64,000 bases of DNA, taken from NCBI GenBank assembly GCA_034687125.1, contig JAQGBZ010000042.1:213428-277427 (forward strand). Reading direction: 5' to 3'. The notes below the pieces were generated by a model. It saw only the letters and a program-made list of their open reading frames with translations. It had not been told where the DNA came from and did not search any database. A program made the position numbers and the translations under genes. This document shows, piece by piece, positions 22,101 to 37,100 of this stretch. Position 1 is the stretch's first letter. Each line of letters starts with the position of its first letter. The stretch is from Neelides folsomi (Eukaryota; Arthropoda; Collembola; Neelipleona; Neelidae).

Positions 22101-25100
22101 ACTTGGAGGAGTTGAAAGGCTTCTCGAGCACCATTCCCAACATGTTCAAAGAATGAGGTTCTCGAACCGCCGAGGAACGAGTAGTAACTAAAGTAGTAAT
22201 AACGTGTTGTGGATGTATCTAAATACTTATGGGCCTATCTTCCCTCTGCTGTCTTCCTACAATAGTTACCAGAGTGCATGGAGTCTGTCGAAGAGATAGT
22301 TAAATATAAATGGATTCGTCCTCCTCATTTCAATTGAGGGGTTGAATGAAATTTCTTGGGAGTTGAAGGTTGAGTCTGCGGATTAAAGATTTAAGGCTCG
22401 CGTCCTCACAAGGAGGAAAGTAAGTAAAAGGTTCAAGTAAAGATTTAAGGTTTAGGTCGACTCCGTTGTCTGGAAGTTGAACTTCTTACCGATGTGAATG
22501 TAGTCTTGGGAGTATGGGTAGAAAAAAGGAAGCAGGTTTTCTTCCCTCCACCTCATCCTCTCCTCATCATCATCCTGAGAGATGACCGAGTCTATTCTCA
22601 TTTTACATCTTTGAGGACAAGAGAGGCGGGGGCTGGATGTCATATACAACATACATCCTGAAACATTTATATCATTTAAACGTAGATCATTTACGGACAC
22701 ACTCGGCGGACTTCCACAGCTGAGGTGTGGACTCGCTTTGGGTCGGCCGTTGAGTAAGCGGAGGAGTGAAATTCACTGGGAATTCAAATTCATTTCACAT
22801 TATCACATTATATACTCCCCCTTTAAAGTATGAAAAACTCTCAATTAATGCCCAGAAGCCATTATACTTTTATTATCCTCCGTGCATATAAGCAGTAATG
22901 AAGAGTTGTTAAAACTTACTTTTCCCCAACTCCGCTGCAAGAATAGTAAGAATACACTTGTGAGAATCTACAGTTGCATATATCCATATGTAATACACGT
23001 ATCCAAAGTGACTTTTTATATATATTATGCATTATTCCTTTGCAATCCCCCTTTCGTCCCGTACTCATTATTATCCTTCATCTCCTCCTCTCTCGCAAGC
23101 TGCTCGAGCCAATCCATGTAATATAAGGCTTAATAGGCAATCCACCCAACGTCGCCTCCATTGCAATGGGGAGTGGAGATATATCCTTCTATATTTATAT
23201 ATGTATTACATGTTCCTCTTCCTCAACTCCTCACTTTTCAATCATCGAAGATTCACTTCACCTAATCACTAATCTCACATCTCTCTCCATCAATAATCTC
23301 CTTTCCTCACTGCGCCCATTTCCAGTTGAGAGTAATGTGAATTGATTGTTTTCATATTAGAACACTCCCGCTCCTTCCTCGTTTTCAAGAAGTTTAGAGC
23401 TATGTTAAGAATTGGATCTGTTAAGTAAAGGTAGTTCATTGATTGGGTCCTCCATTGAGTTTAAATTCCTCATAATCTCCTGGCATGTAACATCTTACAG
23501 GGGAAGAAATGTGGAAATTGAAAAGTGTGGTGGCTCACACTGTGTGGGTGTCGAATAAAATACTCCCTTTTGCTTATCAATTCTGTAATAACTTTTGCTT
23601 CAGATACACACCATGTTCAAAGGTCCATTTAAGTGCAGTATCCAATGTCTGGGCACTTTTATTGGAGTGGTCAATGTAATATACGAGACTGGATATAAGT
23701 TTCTATAAAATGATATGAAATGCTGTGGAAGGTTTTATTTATTATAGGTAAAGGCAAAGGAAAATGTATCTTCTGCACTGCAGGATACATAGTTTGGTTA
23801 ATAATCCTGTTTCTTGTGTATGATTATAGTTACTTACAGAGTATATTCCATGTATATAATATTTATGTACAAGTAGTATATCTTTAATGTATATTATAAA
23901 ATTTACTCTACTTTTCATTTATTTGGTGAGTGATGGTGGATATCAACACATACCTGTCTGTAAATACGAATGTGGTTTGGTTAGCCAACGGAAATGGTAA
24001 TCTACGAGCCAAAATTTACATTTCAAATTATTAATATGGAGAATTTAAATTGAATTAAACACATTACGCAAGTTGGACGATAAAAGATTAAAAGGTCCGA
24101 ATCATCGAGGAGGGAAAGGGGTGGTAAGATACGAGGGGAAATAGTCGAAAGAGAGTGCGAGAAAAAAGATATCTTTATTTATTGTGTAGGTGCTCAGTGA
24201 TGATCTCTCTTCCACCACCTCCTTCACAAATCCCTCCAACTTCGTCTTTTAATCTCCCGTCTAATCTCCCGAACAGTAGAAAAATTAATCAACACAATCA
24301 TACATTACATCCCTTTGCTCTTGTAAGAGACTTCTAAAGGATAAGGCCAACCACACCTTTGCTTCCAACTCCGAGAGTGAAATCTCAAAAAAGGACTTTT
24401 CTAATTCGTTTTAAATTGCCTTAACCTTGAAACTTAAATGGAGAACGATGATTATTTCTGATTTCCCTATGAAATGTATTTATAAAAAAATTATTTTCCC
24501 CTCACTTTCAATTGAAACAACTAAATACAATAATTGAAGAGTAAATAAACAATTGGAGTTTGCTCAATTACGAGTTTTTATTTATTCGTATTTATATTTA
24601 CTAACTTTTGAAAAAAACCTGTAAAAATCCTACTGTGTATTTATACTAGCCTATTATAAAAGTTCTTATTAGGAGTTTATCAGCTGAAGCCACTGAAGGT
24701 GGTTGTATGAGAACTTTATATGGCCATCACTCATGCACTCATGCCAAGGCTCACAATATACAGGGCGAACATGAGGACATTAAATATGAACATTAGTTAA
24801 GCAGACATATTACATTGCGTAATACAATTTGTTTTTATGTCCGAACACCAAGAGAGGAGCCTTCGGAGTTGAATCCACAGTGGAGGGATAAATATTTGAA
24901 ATAAACGCTAATTAAGACACTCTTGGGCCTCTTCATTTGAAAAGAGCGGGGTTATGGACGGCGAAGTGAGTTATTTCCTCCGTATTTTGGCGAGGAGTCA
25001 AAGGGAGTTGAAATTGAGGTTGAAAGGAGACGGAGAGACGAGGAGGAATGTTCCATATGTAAAAAAGAGTTTACTTTTTCACTGCTCGGCTTAGAAAGAG

Positions 25101-28100
25101 AGTGACATGGTGAAGGGGGATAATGCGATGCCGTAAAGTTGGATCTCCAGCTAAGCGACCTATTGAGATGGAAAAGAGAGATATTATGATATCCACATTT
25201 GTGTTTCTAGGGATGAGGATGGGATGAGAGGATTAGGACTACACGATGATGAGGATCATCAGCTTGATTAGATGTGGCAATAAATGAGGAAGCAATGGGA
25301 GGACTTGATACGCAAAGTATTTTCTCTCTCCCCACCTACCTACGACGATGGTTCTTTTTGATTTTATTGCTACAGATATTATACTCATACAAATCCAATG
25401 ATTTACTTTACGATCGGAAACCCATCTGTTCACTTCTTTTTCCCTCAAACTTTTCCAATCTCTCATTCGCCCATCAGCCCGGTTCCTTTCTCTTGTCATT
25501 CTCAATGGACAGCCTCGGGTTGGAGTGCTCATTTAGGAATAATAAAGAAAAAGTTTTCTCAATGTGTTCAAGGAATCTTTTTCATTCCGGCGTCTCCTTC
25601 AAACAATAACAAACTGATTTGAGGACAAAAGAAGGCAGAAAGGTCTTAATGAGTTTAGTTACCTTTTTAAAACTCCTTTTTGATCATATTCTTACCCTTA
25701 TCTTTCCATTATTGTTCTATTTTGGACTCTTTGGCGAGCCTTAATCGGAGCTAAATAGAATAATCAACTCTTTCCTTCCTTCATGTATTTGTATGTAAAT
25801 TGAAAGATGCGCTGGTCGACCACACAATTCCCACCCTGCGCATGAAGGAAAGATTTAAAAGAATTCATCAATTTAAATGAATGCATAAATACATAAGCGT
25901 GAGCATAAATGCGCCGCATATAAATATACAGAGTTTAAGATCCCTTCTCCTTTCAGATTCAACTACATAATATAAAATATACGTGTTTCGTGATCATTCT
26001 CTCTCTGATGATCTTATGCATATTCACGTCATTGAGTCTCGCGGAGTAATTCATTCAAATGCCTGAGCCTTAATGGAACTAATGATGCATAAACGGTCTA
26101 ATAATACATGATAATGATTTAAGTGTGACACAATAAGGAATTATTGATGATAAGAGATGATCTCATTCCAAGCGAGAAAGGGGAGCAAGCGACGATAGAA
26201 GTATAAATCCTGATCTGTCAAACGGTAGTTCTTTCCTCCTTCATCAAATGAGACATTATTCATCATTCATAATCGTACACATTGACACGTCCCTTGAATT
26301 TACACACAACATTGGATTTAAATCATTACACAAAAAGTTCTCGCCTTCTTTTGTTGCTCGCGTTATTTAGTATACTTGTTTGGTGAGAACCAGTGAATGT
26401 GAGAGGGGTTTTAAAAAGGTCGAGTGGTTTGAGTTCTTTAACAGCTCGTGGTGGAAGTCAAGAAAGAGAATAAAAACTGTCTCTTACTTATCATTCCCCA
26501 TTACTCGTTAGCGGAGCTGATCGAATATGCCGCGGCTCCACGCAAAGACCCAAGAGCGGATGAAATCTCACATGCAAGGAGTTTGCAAGAAGCTCAGCTG
26601 AGCGTTACAAGAGCTGAAGGGAATTACCCTCCAATCCCCAATTGAACTCAAGATGGGCTGAGACAGACTTTCTCCTTATTTTGCCAGATTATGAACACTC
26701 CGATGTCGGGATAATGGTGATAACACTGAACATACATAACTACACATAGGTGTGTATGTGTTGATCTAGTCCCATATGATACACTTTATACACGGGCCTT
26801 CATCCGGCTCATACTCTTTTAAAAAGGAGGTAAAATGGGTTGTGAAGGAGTTATGGGAGCTCATTTATACGCCTATTCAGGGCTTAAAGATATATTAAAG
26901 TTATACATGCCAAGGAGCCTCCGGAACATTGTCTGTTTCTCTCGCATTCTATGGTAATGTGTGGAATGGGAAATGTTGCCTGTGAAGGCTCAAACAGGAG
27001 ACAGACACTACGGACACGGAGTGAACCACGAAAGCGACCCAACTTAACATCCTATACTACAAATGCATTTTATATACATGCATATGTATTTATGTATGGG
27101 GTATATTTATGTACATACATGCACTCCTCATATCTCTCACATATTCCCTTTCAAAGTTTAGGGAGTATAACGAGCATCCGGAGACATTTTGATTCAAGAT
27201 AAGCTTCAAACCGCACGGCCCTCAATACGGCAAACTACCTCTGGAAGAACCTTCTTCCTATGCCCTATAACCTCTCCCTATCACCTCTACACGTAACCCC
27301 TGCACAGAGAGGATAAACACAATAAAAGTATAGACCCTCTTTAAGAGTTCTAAATAATAATAATAATGGGAGTGGGGAAGGGATAGGGGAACACATGTAG
27401 AATGCAATTGTATAATGCGGAGCTTTGTATTACCTTTATTCTCCTATATTTCATACCTTTTACCAAATTACATTCAAATCCACGTGCAGTGTCTTTTAAA
27501 ACATTCAATTCAGAAGTTGAACAATGGTCCTATCATGGGGGAGAATAGGGAGAGATCCATGAGATATGTTTAAGTATAAGTAGATAGGAGAGATGTATCT
27601 GTATTTACAGTATCTTTATAAGATATAGAGGGTTTGTGTAAGAGATATGGAGATAAATGTAAAAGATCCACGGCGGTGTTTTAAAGGTGAATGAATATCT
27701 GTAGAGCATTTACGATTTGAGTTCATTCTTAAGAGGCGCTTGTAGTTAAAAGGAGTTTAAAGGGATAGTTCCAAGACGATTGATTGAACATTATATGTAT
27801 GTTGTATTGTGAACATAAGCAGTCGAGGCCGTTTTCGCACCAAGTTGAGTCATGAAAATGAAGCATTAGATAAACAGAGAACTTTCTTGTCTGTTTTATT
27901 ACTTGGAGTGGAAGGGCAAGGTTTGGAGAAGCGACATCCTCCCACGAAATTCATGAGTTCTTGAGGGAGGATAATGGGGAATCTAATATCCTACGGTTCT
28001 TCTTCCCAAACACCCCTGCCTCCACAATGAGATAAAAAGGGAAGAGAAAAGGCGGTTTTAATAAGACGGATCTTCATTCTCTCCCCATATAACTTTTACG

Positions 28101-31100
28101 ATCCTCCAGCCAGAAGCTCTCCCTCCGTCTGTCTCTCCTTACGCTCATCATCACTCATCACTCATCACTCATTTAAAAAATAGTATGAATGTATTTACTC
28201 CTATTTACTCCTATGCTTACTACATAGAATGTAAGAGAGATCCTGTTATAACTATCTATATTTAATAGATCCTTAGATTACTTGTGTATGGTATATTGTA
28301 GTAATAATATGCCTTTTGGTCGGTATACCACCCGACCTCCTGCTTCGATTTCATACACGTCAACTAATACTTTTTTATTTAAACGGTGTACGTACGTGGT
28401 GAGGGAGGTTTACATCCCTCGGAGATCCATATCTCTCTCCACTCCACAATGAGTGGAGTGAAGGGGAAGCAATTAGCAAATCACCACACTCGCCTCCTCC
28501 GCCCTCATTATTAATTACACGTAACCTCTCTTAATCCCCCTCTTTCAATCCTCTTCATTATCATCATCATTTATCCGCTTTAACGTTAAATACACTCAAT
28601 TCCCCCGCTCATTCAATTTCCCAGGATTCCTCCGTCTCTTTCCATTCATATTGTAATCATATCAAACCAACTCCCATTACTGTTCAAAAAGGGTTAAGAA
28701 TAACACTGTAAATTATCTTTTACCAATTTTATGCCTTCCGGACGTACTTAATGTCATGTTGAATATTTTTCCATAACTTTTTAACCATTCAATTTTGTTA
28801 TCCATTGCTATTCATTGCTGTACAATACATACCATACATGAGTGGATAAGTATTTGGTTAGTAAAGAATCAACATTTTTTATATTTTATTAAACGATAAA
28901 ATTAAAATAAAATCATACTTTGAAATTATCCATTGAAGTTTAATACTTTGAGGAATATTTACAATTGTTTAAGAGATAATATAACGATGTATGGGTATGT
29001 ATTAAGGATTGGTAGCATGAGTGTGTGCATTTATTAATGAAAGGCTAATATGCGAATTAAGGAGGTACACAAAAGGAGTGATAGTATTTGGGCATCCCTA
29101 TAATATGCATATAATTCTTTAAGGGGAGGAATAAGTAAGAGAAATCCGGATTGAGAAGAACTTCTTTCGCAAGCATAATTCAATAGAAGGAAAAAAATCG
29201 TTAATGATTTATTGCTGAAATTAATGAGAAATACATTTACTTCTTCTTCAACGAGGCCTTTACCTTTTGTGTTCAAGGAGTCTTGTCGTAAATTTGAGTC
29301 CTCCGTTAATGTTTTCGCTCTCGTCGCATGATATTGAGAAATTAAGATTTGGGGCCTTCTCACAATTTGCCTCCATTTTTCAAAATAGAATTATTCGTGG
29401 AGAGAATGACCCGAGGGGGATAGTCATCAAGGGAAGGAAAAAAATGGTGAATATTGATGAGCCCAGGATTTATTCACTTCTTTTTAATAAATGAAATTTC
29501 TCATTTTCTACTCAAGGAATCAATCTATCCATCATGGCAATCAAGGAAATGAATTCACAGATTGTAAGCCAAACTCACTCTCGAACGTGTGTGATATGGA
29601 GAGCGAGGCCCGGCCCATTGATCATGTGATTTTAGGCCAGGAGGATCTCATGTAAAATAAATACAAATGTGTTTGATCCAAGAAATGAAAATGAGTGGGG
29701 AGTTTGAGGGTTTCCATTGAGGAAAGACGGTCAGTGATAAATAAATATATGTGTCATACATAATTTCACATCTCAAATATCTCCCATCTGCAGAGAGCAA
29801 GAAATGGCCGGCCTTCTCATCTCACATCAACTGCAGTTACTGAAAGGTCTGCCGTTGCAGACAAAAAGATAAGAAGATGAAGAATGTAAATTGAACCCTT
29901 TTAAGGTGGATTATTACATGGGCGAAACTATTTAATACCATCCAATATGAAACCATCTTGAGTTAAATTCCACAGAATGAAGAATGCTTTGTTGAACAAT
30001 GGGATTAAGCAATTATGTATGTACGTAGGTATATTGCCTAAAAAGTCAGAAGAGATGAATAATTAAGCAAATACAGTTTGAAAAGAGTTGACAATTAATT
30101 TTAAGTCTTTAGAGAGCATCTTAAACCTCATCAAACTTCCATTGAGCTTCAACGCCTTCAACAAAAGAAGATTAAGTATGGGGAAACCGTGTTTTCAATT
30201 CAAATTTGCGGTCTAATTAATTATGGGCGCGAGGGGAACCAAGGACCATTGGTTTAATGAATGAATAAAGGAAAGTCTCAAGACGGTCTTTTTTCTCACC
30301 ATTGGATCCCCGGGGTTATATGGACCACGGCAGTTGGGTCAACTCCTGATACTTATTGGAAGAATTGAGAGACTCTCGGCTTTGAGTTTTATGGCCCTAA
30401 CCTGACCCATTACTCACACGTTCCGAACCATGGTGAGTGAAGCAAATACACGAACCAGCTCGCGACTTGGAGGACATCGGGAGGAAAAGGGAACGGATAT
30501 TTGGACGAGATATAACAAGAGACCCTTTTGGATCTCAACCCGTGGAGAGTTTTCCTCATAATAAGAGAAGTAATAATAAATGGTTCTCCTAACTTTCCGC
30601 GTATTCTCCTCTAATATCCTAATATGAGATTTGAGAGGGGGCGAGAGACCTTTCTCTCCTATACTTATCTAATATACCGCCGAGGAGTTTAGATTTACTT
30701 ATATACTCCCATCATGTTGTGTGTGTGTTTCTCCAGGAAGGAAGAGATCAATACATGAGAGAAATAAATGCTCGGCTTCTCTTCCCCATCTAAAGAGAAT
30801 ATCTCCGGGAATTGGCTCACTTGCGGGTATATCTTCTATATATTTGGTCTATGTACGGAGTTTACATGGGGTTTTGGAGAAGTGCATGGTTGGATGTAGT
30901 TATTCCTCCCCCTTTCCCCCCTCCTTTATTATTTTATCAACCTTGGACACTTGGCCTCCTTCCCCTAATCCTAGCACAATTACACTGCTCAATCTCTCCT
31001 CTTTTTCAATTTATAAACACAAATTATACTTTTCCGCCCAAATTAAACTTCAAACTTTAAGACTTTTTATATTTAACTAAACTTCATTCGCAATTAACGA

Positions 31101-34100
31101 GTTCATTCCTAATTCACAAACTGGTTAAGTCAACCTGTCAACAACTTCTATAAAACTGTATTTAGTATATGGCACGACATACATGTATTTAGTTACATGT
31201 TAATTCTCATAAAGGAATTCTTAGAAAATAAATACGACACGTTTTTTTATATTTTATTATAGCACTAATAAGAATTGTGAATGGAATATTTTATTTTCCA
31301 AGCGAGAAAACTTGAGAGAAAACGAGCACAAAGATTGGGAGAAGTTCAGGCGGTATTATAAAGTTTATAAAGTACAAACATCGGAGTAATTGTATTGAAT
31401 TGTCCCATTGTGAAGGTAAAGTGAACAATGTTTCCTTTCACATTAAACGACTCGCACATCGTTCACTCTTGGTCTACTTTACCACCAGGACGAGGAGAGA
31501 GTGTAAATAATCTTTGTATTATATTATTATATATTACTGTTTTCTCCCCACATGCATCAATGCAAGTAAGCATGTAATCCATCCATATCTTGATTTTTTC
31601 ACGCAAAAACGGAGCAGAGATGATGTGAAATCATAATTAAGATAATAGGTATCAAATTGAGGGGATATTTACAAATTATCACCCTCCGTGTGGCTCGAGT
31701 CCTGTTTTTCTCTCCCAAGCCCCCTTAGGTTCATTTGCTCTTTTCACGACTCATTGTTGATTCTGCAGAGGATTGGAGGAGGGGAGGGGAAAGATTAAAG
31801 GAAGATGGGATTGATGAAATTCCGATAGAAATTCGGTGGTGGAACCACGGCGGGGGACGACGAAGCCCAAAGACCCTTCTCGAGCTCCTCGATAGAGTTG
31901 AATTAAATGATGAGGGCGGGCGGAGTGAGTAATCTCATACCTGTCTTTCCTCATCCATTTTATTACAGGTAGTCCTGGCCCCAGGGTTGGGTTGATATTA
32001 AATACAAAGTTGTGGCTCGTCACTGCCAGTCTCATCGCTCTTCTGCTCATCCAATCTGTACAATCTGTACAAACCAGCAGATTCTCAAAGAGGGGAAATA
32101 GAGAGAGGCTGTAAAGTTTGGAGCTCCTAGTGGAGTCTAATGGTCATTTACTCTAATAAAATTCGTTTAAGTGGAGAATTTGCGATGAGGAGGTAAAGAA
32201 ATGGAAGTTCTACTTTTTCCTTTTTTTCCACCCACGTACAAGTTGAATGGACAAGAAAGTATACATGGTACATTGGTACATGGTAACTTGAGCTAGGCCG
32301 TAAGTACGTATGAATGTAGGAAAAAAAGATTACTTGGAGCCTTGGGAGAAAAATAGTGTAATCTCTATTCAAGTCTTAAGTTTAGGAAAGCTGAGTTAGG
32401 AGGTGAGGGTTCTTGAATTTCAAATTTACATTCAAACCTCCGTTCCTTCTTCTTCCACTCCACACACAGAGAGAGCCGAGTAATATAGATTCAGTTTCAA
32501 AAGGCCATTATCCCTCGGACGGCCAAGTTTTTGATTTAATGGTTCCCTGGAATTCGCAACGGTTTTAATACATTTTCCCCGCTTCATTTATTCATTGTGG
32601 GCGAAGGGGAGTTAATTAAGGATGAGGATCTTCATATGTGGAATTGTACGAGGAAATGACTCTTAATGTCTTTTCTAAGTTCTCCATGAGTGAATGTGTG
32701 GATGTGAGGAAATGTGGAGAAGATAAGATAAATACAGATTGTAATAAAATAATAAGTAATAAGCAATAATAAAGTAATAATAATGTTGAGCTCTTGAAAT
32801 CTGGAGGATTTTATTGAAGCAAATTGCTCGGTTCAATGGAGGGGTTGTTTGGTTTAACTCGATCTCCTCACAACCTCCCCATTCCATGGAAAGGATAGAT
32901 GAGATAAAAATGGGAATTATAAGCGGAGGATCGCCGCCGCTCCGAAGATTAAGATATGAGTGAGTGATGCTGAATGCTGTTAAAAGGAAAGAGAAGGGAA
33001 TTTATGGCGGCCCATTTGTGTTTGAGAGAGAGACGAGAGAAATGTTCCTCTTTGTCAACCCAGGGAAATGGAAAGGAAATGTCTTCGTTGGTCTTCTCCG
33101 AGTCCAAACATGCTGAACCTCACAATTCCTTCCTATTCCTCCCAGCCCTATAAAAGTCGGGAGGTAAAATGCTGAACGTACGGAGAGATTGGAAAGAAAG
33201 GTGGAGGCGGACTGGCCATATTCAAGATTCCTTTCGACAGACCACTCGTTCCAATATGCGGTCATTTCATCCGTAGTATTCAGCTGATGATGACCTATAC
33301 ATACTGCTCATTTACATAACTTCTTTACGGATACATATATGTAATAGGATAGATACATGGCAAGTTAGGTATATGCATAAAAGTGCATGAAAACCATTTC
33401 ACATATGATACTTATATCAAATATTGCATCTGTGTGCATCGGATCCAGTCAGATGATTTGTGTTATACATAGCAGGTGGGAATACCCAAGTGTGTGTTTA
33501 TAGCTTCTAACTTGATCATGTAATGGTTATAAAGTTATAAGTTGAGTATATAGGATGGATGTGGATAGGAAAGAACTCGGTTCTTTGGTGCATTAAGGGG
33601 CAGAAGATGGATAGACATGAAGGAATCATCTTCGTGGATGGATTCATGAGTCTTTTGAATTCTTGACGTCAAATCAGATTATAATCTCTTCCTCCGCCTC
33701 ACTCGGAACCTCAACCTCAACTTCTCTCTTTCTTCCCTTTATATCTCAAGCTGGATCTCGGGGCTTAGCTCGAATTAAAAGGAAGCTCATCCTCATCCTC
33801 AGTCAGCTTACAAACAATCTCTCTCCTCTTAACAATACTCGGTTCCAAGCCCATAGCGGCCCATCTCTCCCACTTTGAGGAAATCTATGCAAATTGGGAG
33901 GAAATATATTTCCATTTCTTTCATCTCTTCCCCTCATCATCCGATCCCCTCTGACTCCCTAATTCCCTTTAAATTGACCAATTTCCTTCCAAAAGCACTT
34001 CTCCTCTCCCAACGAGATTGCATTCATATCAAATCTCCATATATACACAAGGTTGGATGGTCCCTCGTGGTTGTTATTGAGTTTCCTCAGAGGGCAAGGC

Positions 34101-37100
34101 CATTTAATCACAATAAATATAAATATTAAATGCACAATATTCCAATTCTTAATCCTCCTTCGATAAGTCTATAAGGAAATGACCTACTAAAAACCGGGTT
34201 GATGTTTCTGTACATGTGCTACTCACTTTAATCTTCTCTCTCTAATGTTGTGCATATCAAATACAGATGTAGAAAACTATGTAAAAACAGTTCCTTTTCT
34301 CCTCATCATTGGGAGCAGCAAAGGGCGATTAGGAAAAGAAGCCTCCCAATATAGGAAAAAAACATTAAGGGCAAAAGATAGCGAAGGCGATGAGGAAGAT
34401 CCTTATCGAGTGTAATAAATCTTGATTGATTTTCTCTTACGATTCTTCCAAACATTTCGTCGAGCCGGAATGAGAGTGATTGGTCGGAGTTTGTGGAAAG
34501 AGGAACGTGGAGCTCTGGGAGGAAATGAGGAAAAAAGATAAGGAGGGGTGAATGAATTCGGTTTGCTCAACTCGTTTACATTTCTCTGACACAAGAAAAT
34601 GTACGGGGAGAACAAAGGGGGAAAGGCATATCACGAAACTAATTGGTTCAAGAGTGGAGAAGGAACTCTTTTAGCAGCCTTTTACGCCTCCTCATCTTTC
34701 TTATTTATCCAAGGACTTAATGGGAGGAATCCAATGGAGCAATCTCAAATTGCTAGGCGAATCTTGAGATAGCTCAAACCTTTATTTGACCCATAATGTC
34801 CTTACATGATTTAACAAGTAATATTGATTTCCAAGTCCAAATGTACCAATGACACGAATGAGTGGATGAATTTGTTTCAATAACTCATTTTCAACAATAA
34901 CATTTCATTACATGTAACATTTTATATAAATAGTATTACATTTGCCATATACATACTACTCTAGTCTATAACGAATAGTTAATACCAATATAAATGCTTA
35001 AGTTAAATATATCCGCAATTTAAGCATGTTCTGACTTGATTAATTTAGATTAATTTAGTGATTTGCAAAAATTGTTTGCCAAAGAGTTTGTCAATGCTGA
35101 TCATTTAAAGTCTTATTACAAGCAAGTTTTAAAGAACGAGCAATGTGGGTATGATAAATTGAATAAAAAATGAATTAATCTCAATTTATGATTTTATGAT
35201 ACAATAAAAGTCAGAAATGGTTAAATTGAATACTGTGAACAATATTTACCACAATTTTATCAGAGGATAATGCGCGTCTACCAAAAGTTATTATTATATG
35301 CTTTTATCTTATTCTGATTACGCTTTTGACAGATAAAGATAAATGGATAAATTTAAAGTTTCACGAACTAAATCATCCATATTTGAATTTGGAAGGTTTA
35401 AAGCTCCATTTGCATAATATGACAATATGGTCTCATTGTGGAAAAAAATGACTGCTTATAACTATGTACATATTTATAATAAGGGGATGACGACATTTGT
35501 CTATTAGGAATCTTGATCAAACTACACGCACTGCGACTAAGCTCACACTCACAATATGTATACATCCTTTCAAATTTCCCTCCCTTCACCAGAATTCCCA
35601 CTAATGATGGGCAAAGGAAAGAGAAAAGGAATGAGGAATAATAAGAGTATCAATATCAATAAGATTATCCAACTCATCCAACAGTTTGTATGAAAACTTA
35701 TACCATAATGTTCAGTGAATCACTTCATAAATACAAATTATGTATCAAGTACATATCTATAGTCATATAATCCTGCACAAGTGATTCGAATGAAGATGTT
35801 CGGGGTTGGAGGAGGAAGCCAGGATATAAGTAATAATAAGGAATTTGAAGTAGTTATTGAGGGGAAGTGTGAAGGATAGAATGAGAGATTAAAGGGAAGA
35901 TGAGGGAGCGAATGTGAGGGCGAAGCACTCCAATTTCTTCCATAGATTCCCCCTTTAGATCCTCCATACCCACAGACTCTATTAATGCACGTAGGCAATA
36001 ATGCATTCATAAAGGCGGAGCTCTCGGGGGCACACGGGGAGAATAATTGAGGATCCTTATAAGGATGAAGTCTATCTGGGCCCGTTCCTCCGGTTAATCC
36101 ATGTAATCCGAATTTGATTCCTTCCGACCTTCTTTATCCTCATATGAAACCCCTTCTGCTACCAAAGAAGCCTTGAACCATTTTTATCTCCTCGTAATAA
36201 CTTTACTCGTGATTACTCATAAGGACTTTCAAGAGTATTTATCTCATTTAATACGTTATGCGTATTAGCTGATATTTTCTATTTATTTCTGTTAAGCAAA
36301 TATTTGTACGTTGTAAGTATCAGTATTATGTACCATATAAATTCATTAGTAGGTATATGTTTAATATTTAATGCTTGTATAAATATTTCAATTTTTCAAT
36401 GTGCGAAGTGTTTTTGAGTTTTATTCAACATGTAACTAACTAACTCATCGTTAAAAAGGAGCAAAAATATAATCTACGTACATCGTTTTCACTTTTTCTT
36501 TAATTTGAGTAGCAACTTTCTTATATTGACAACTGCCAACTGAACATAAACACACAATAAATACATCAAGTGCAGGAGAGGAAAATAGCCGCGAAAACTT
36601 TCGATGTCTCAATTTTCTTTAACTTTTATGTTGAGATTGAAATGGGTTTCCTTATAAATCATGCCAGTGTGGATGTGTGTGTTTGGTTGAAAATCTTTGA
36701 TGTTTCTCCCGAGTAATGGGGTCATTTCTTTTTTGATTAAAATCCAATGGAGGAAACATTTAGCTCTGCCAAATTGATTTTTAAACATTATACACTTTTA
36801 TTATTTCCTTTATGCCGAATGACTTTAAATATTGACTCGTCGAACATGTAAAACTCATTCATAGATAATCCACATGTTTGTCAGATTTGAATGTCTAACA
36901 TTAAATGCGTCAATCCCTACAATTAAGTCCAACATTATTCCACGTCAAATCCCACTCACTATGGGTAATACTTTTGTTAATACCATATCATAAAATGTTA
37001 ATTCTAGTATAGGTATACACACAGTATTATGTATACCATAGTTTACCTACTTACGATGAGTAACAGACAAATTAACTTTTGTCCAATACACTACAAAGAG

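Noticed and set aside
26448-26645. 65-codon GC-rich frame (LIEYAAAPRKDPRADE...)
   Set aside because: Complex composition, but no splice context or homologue I recognise.
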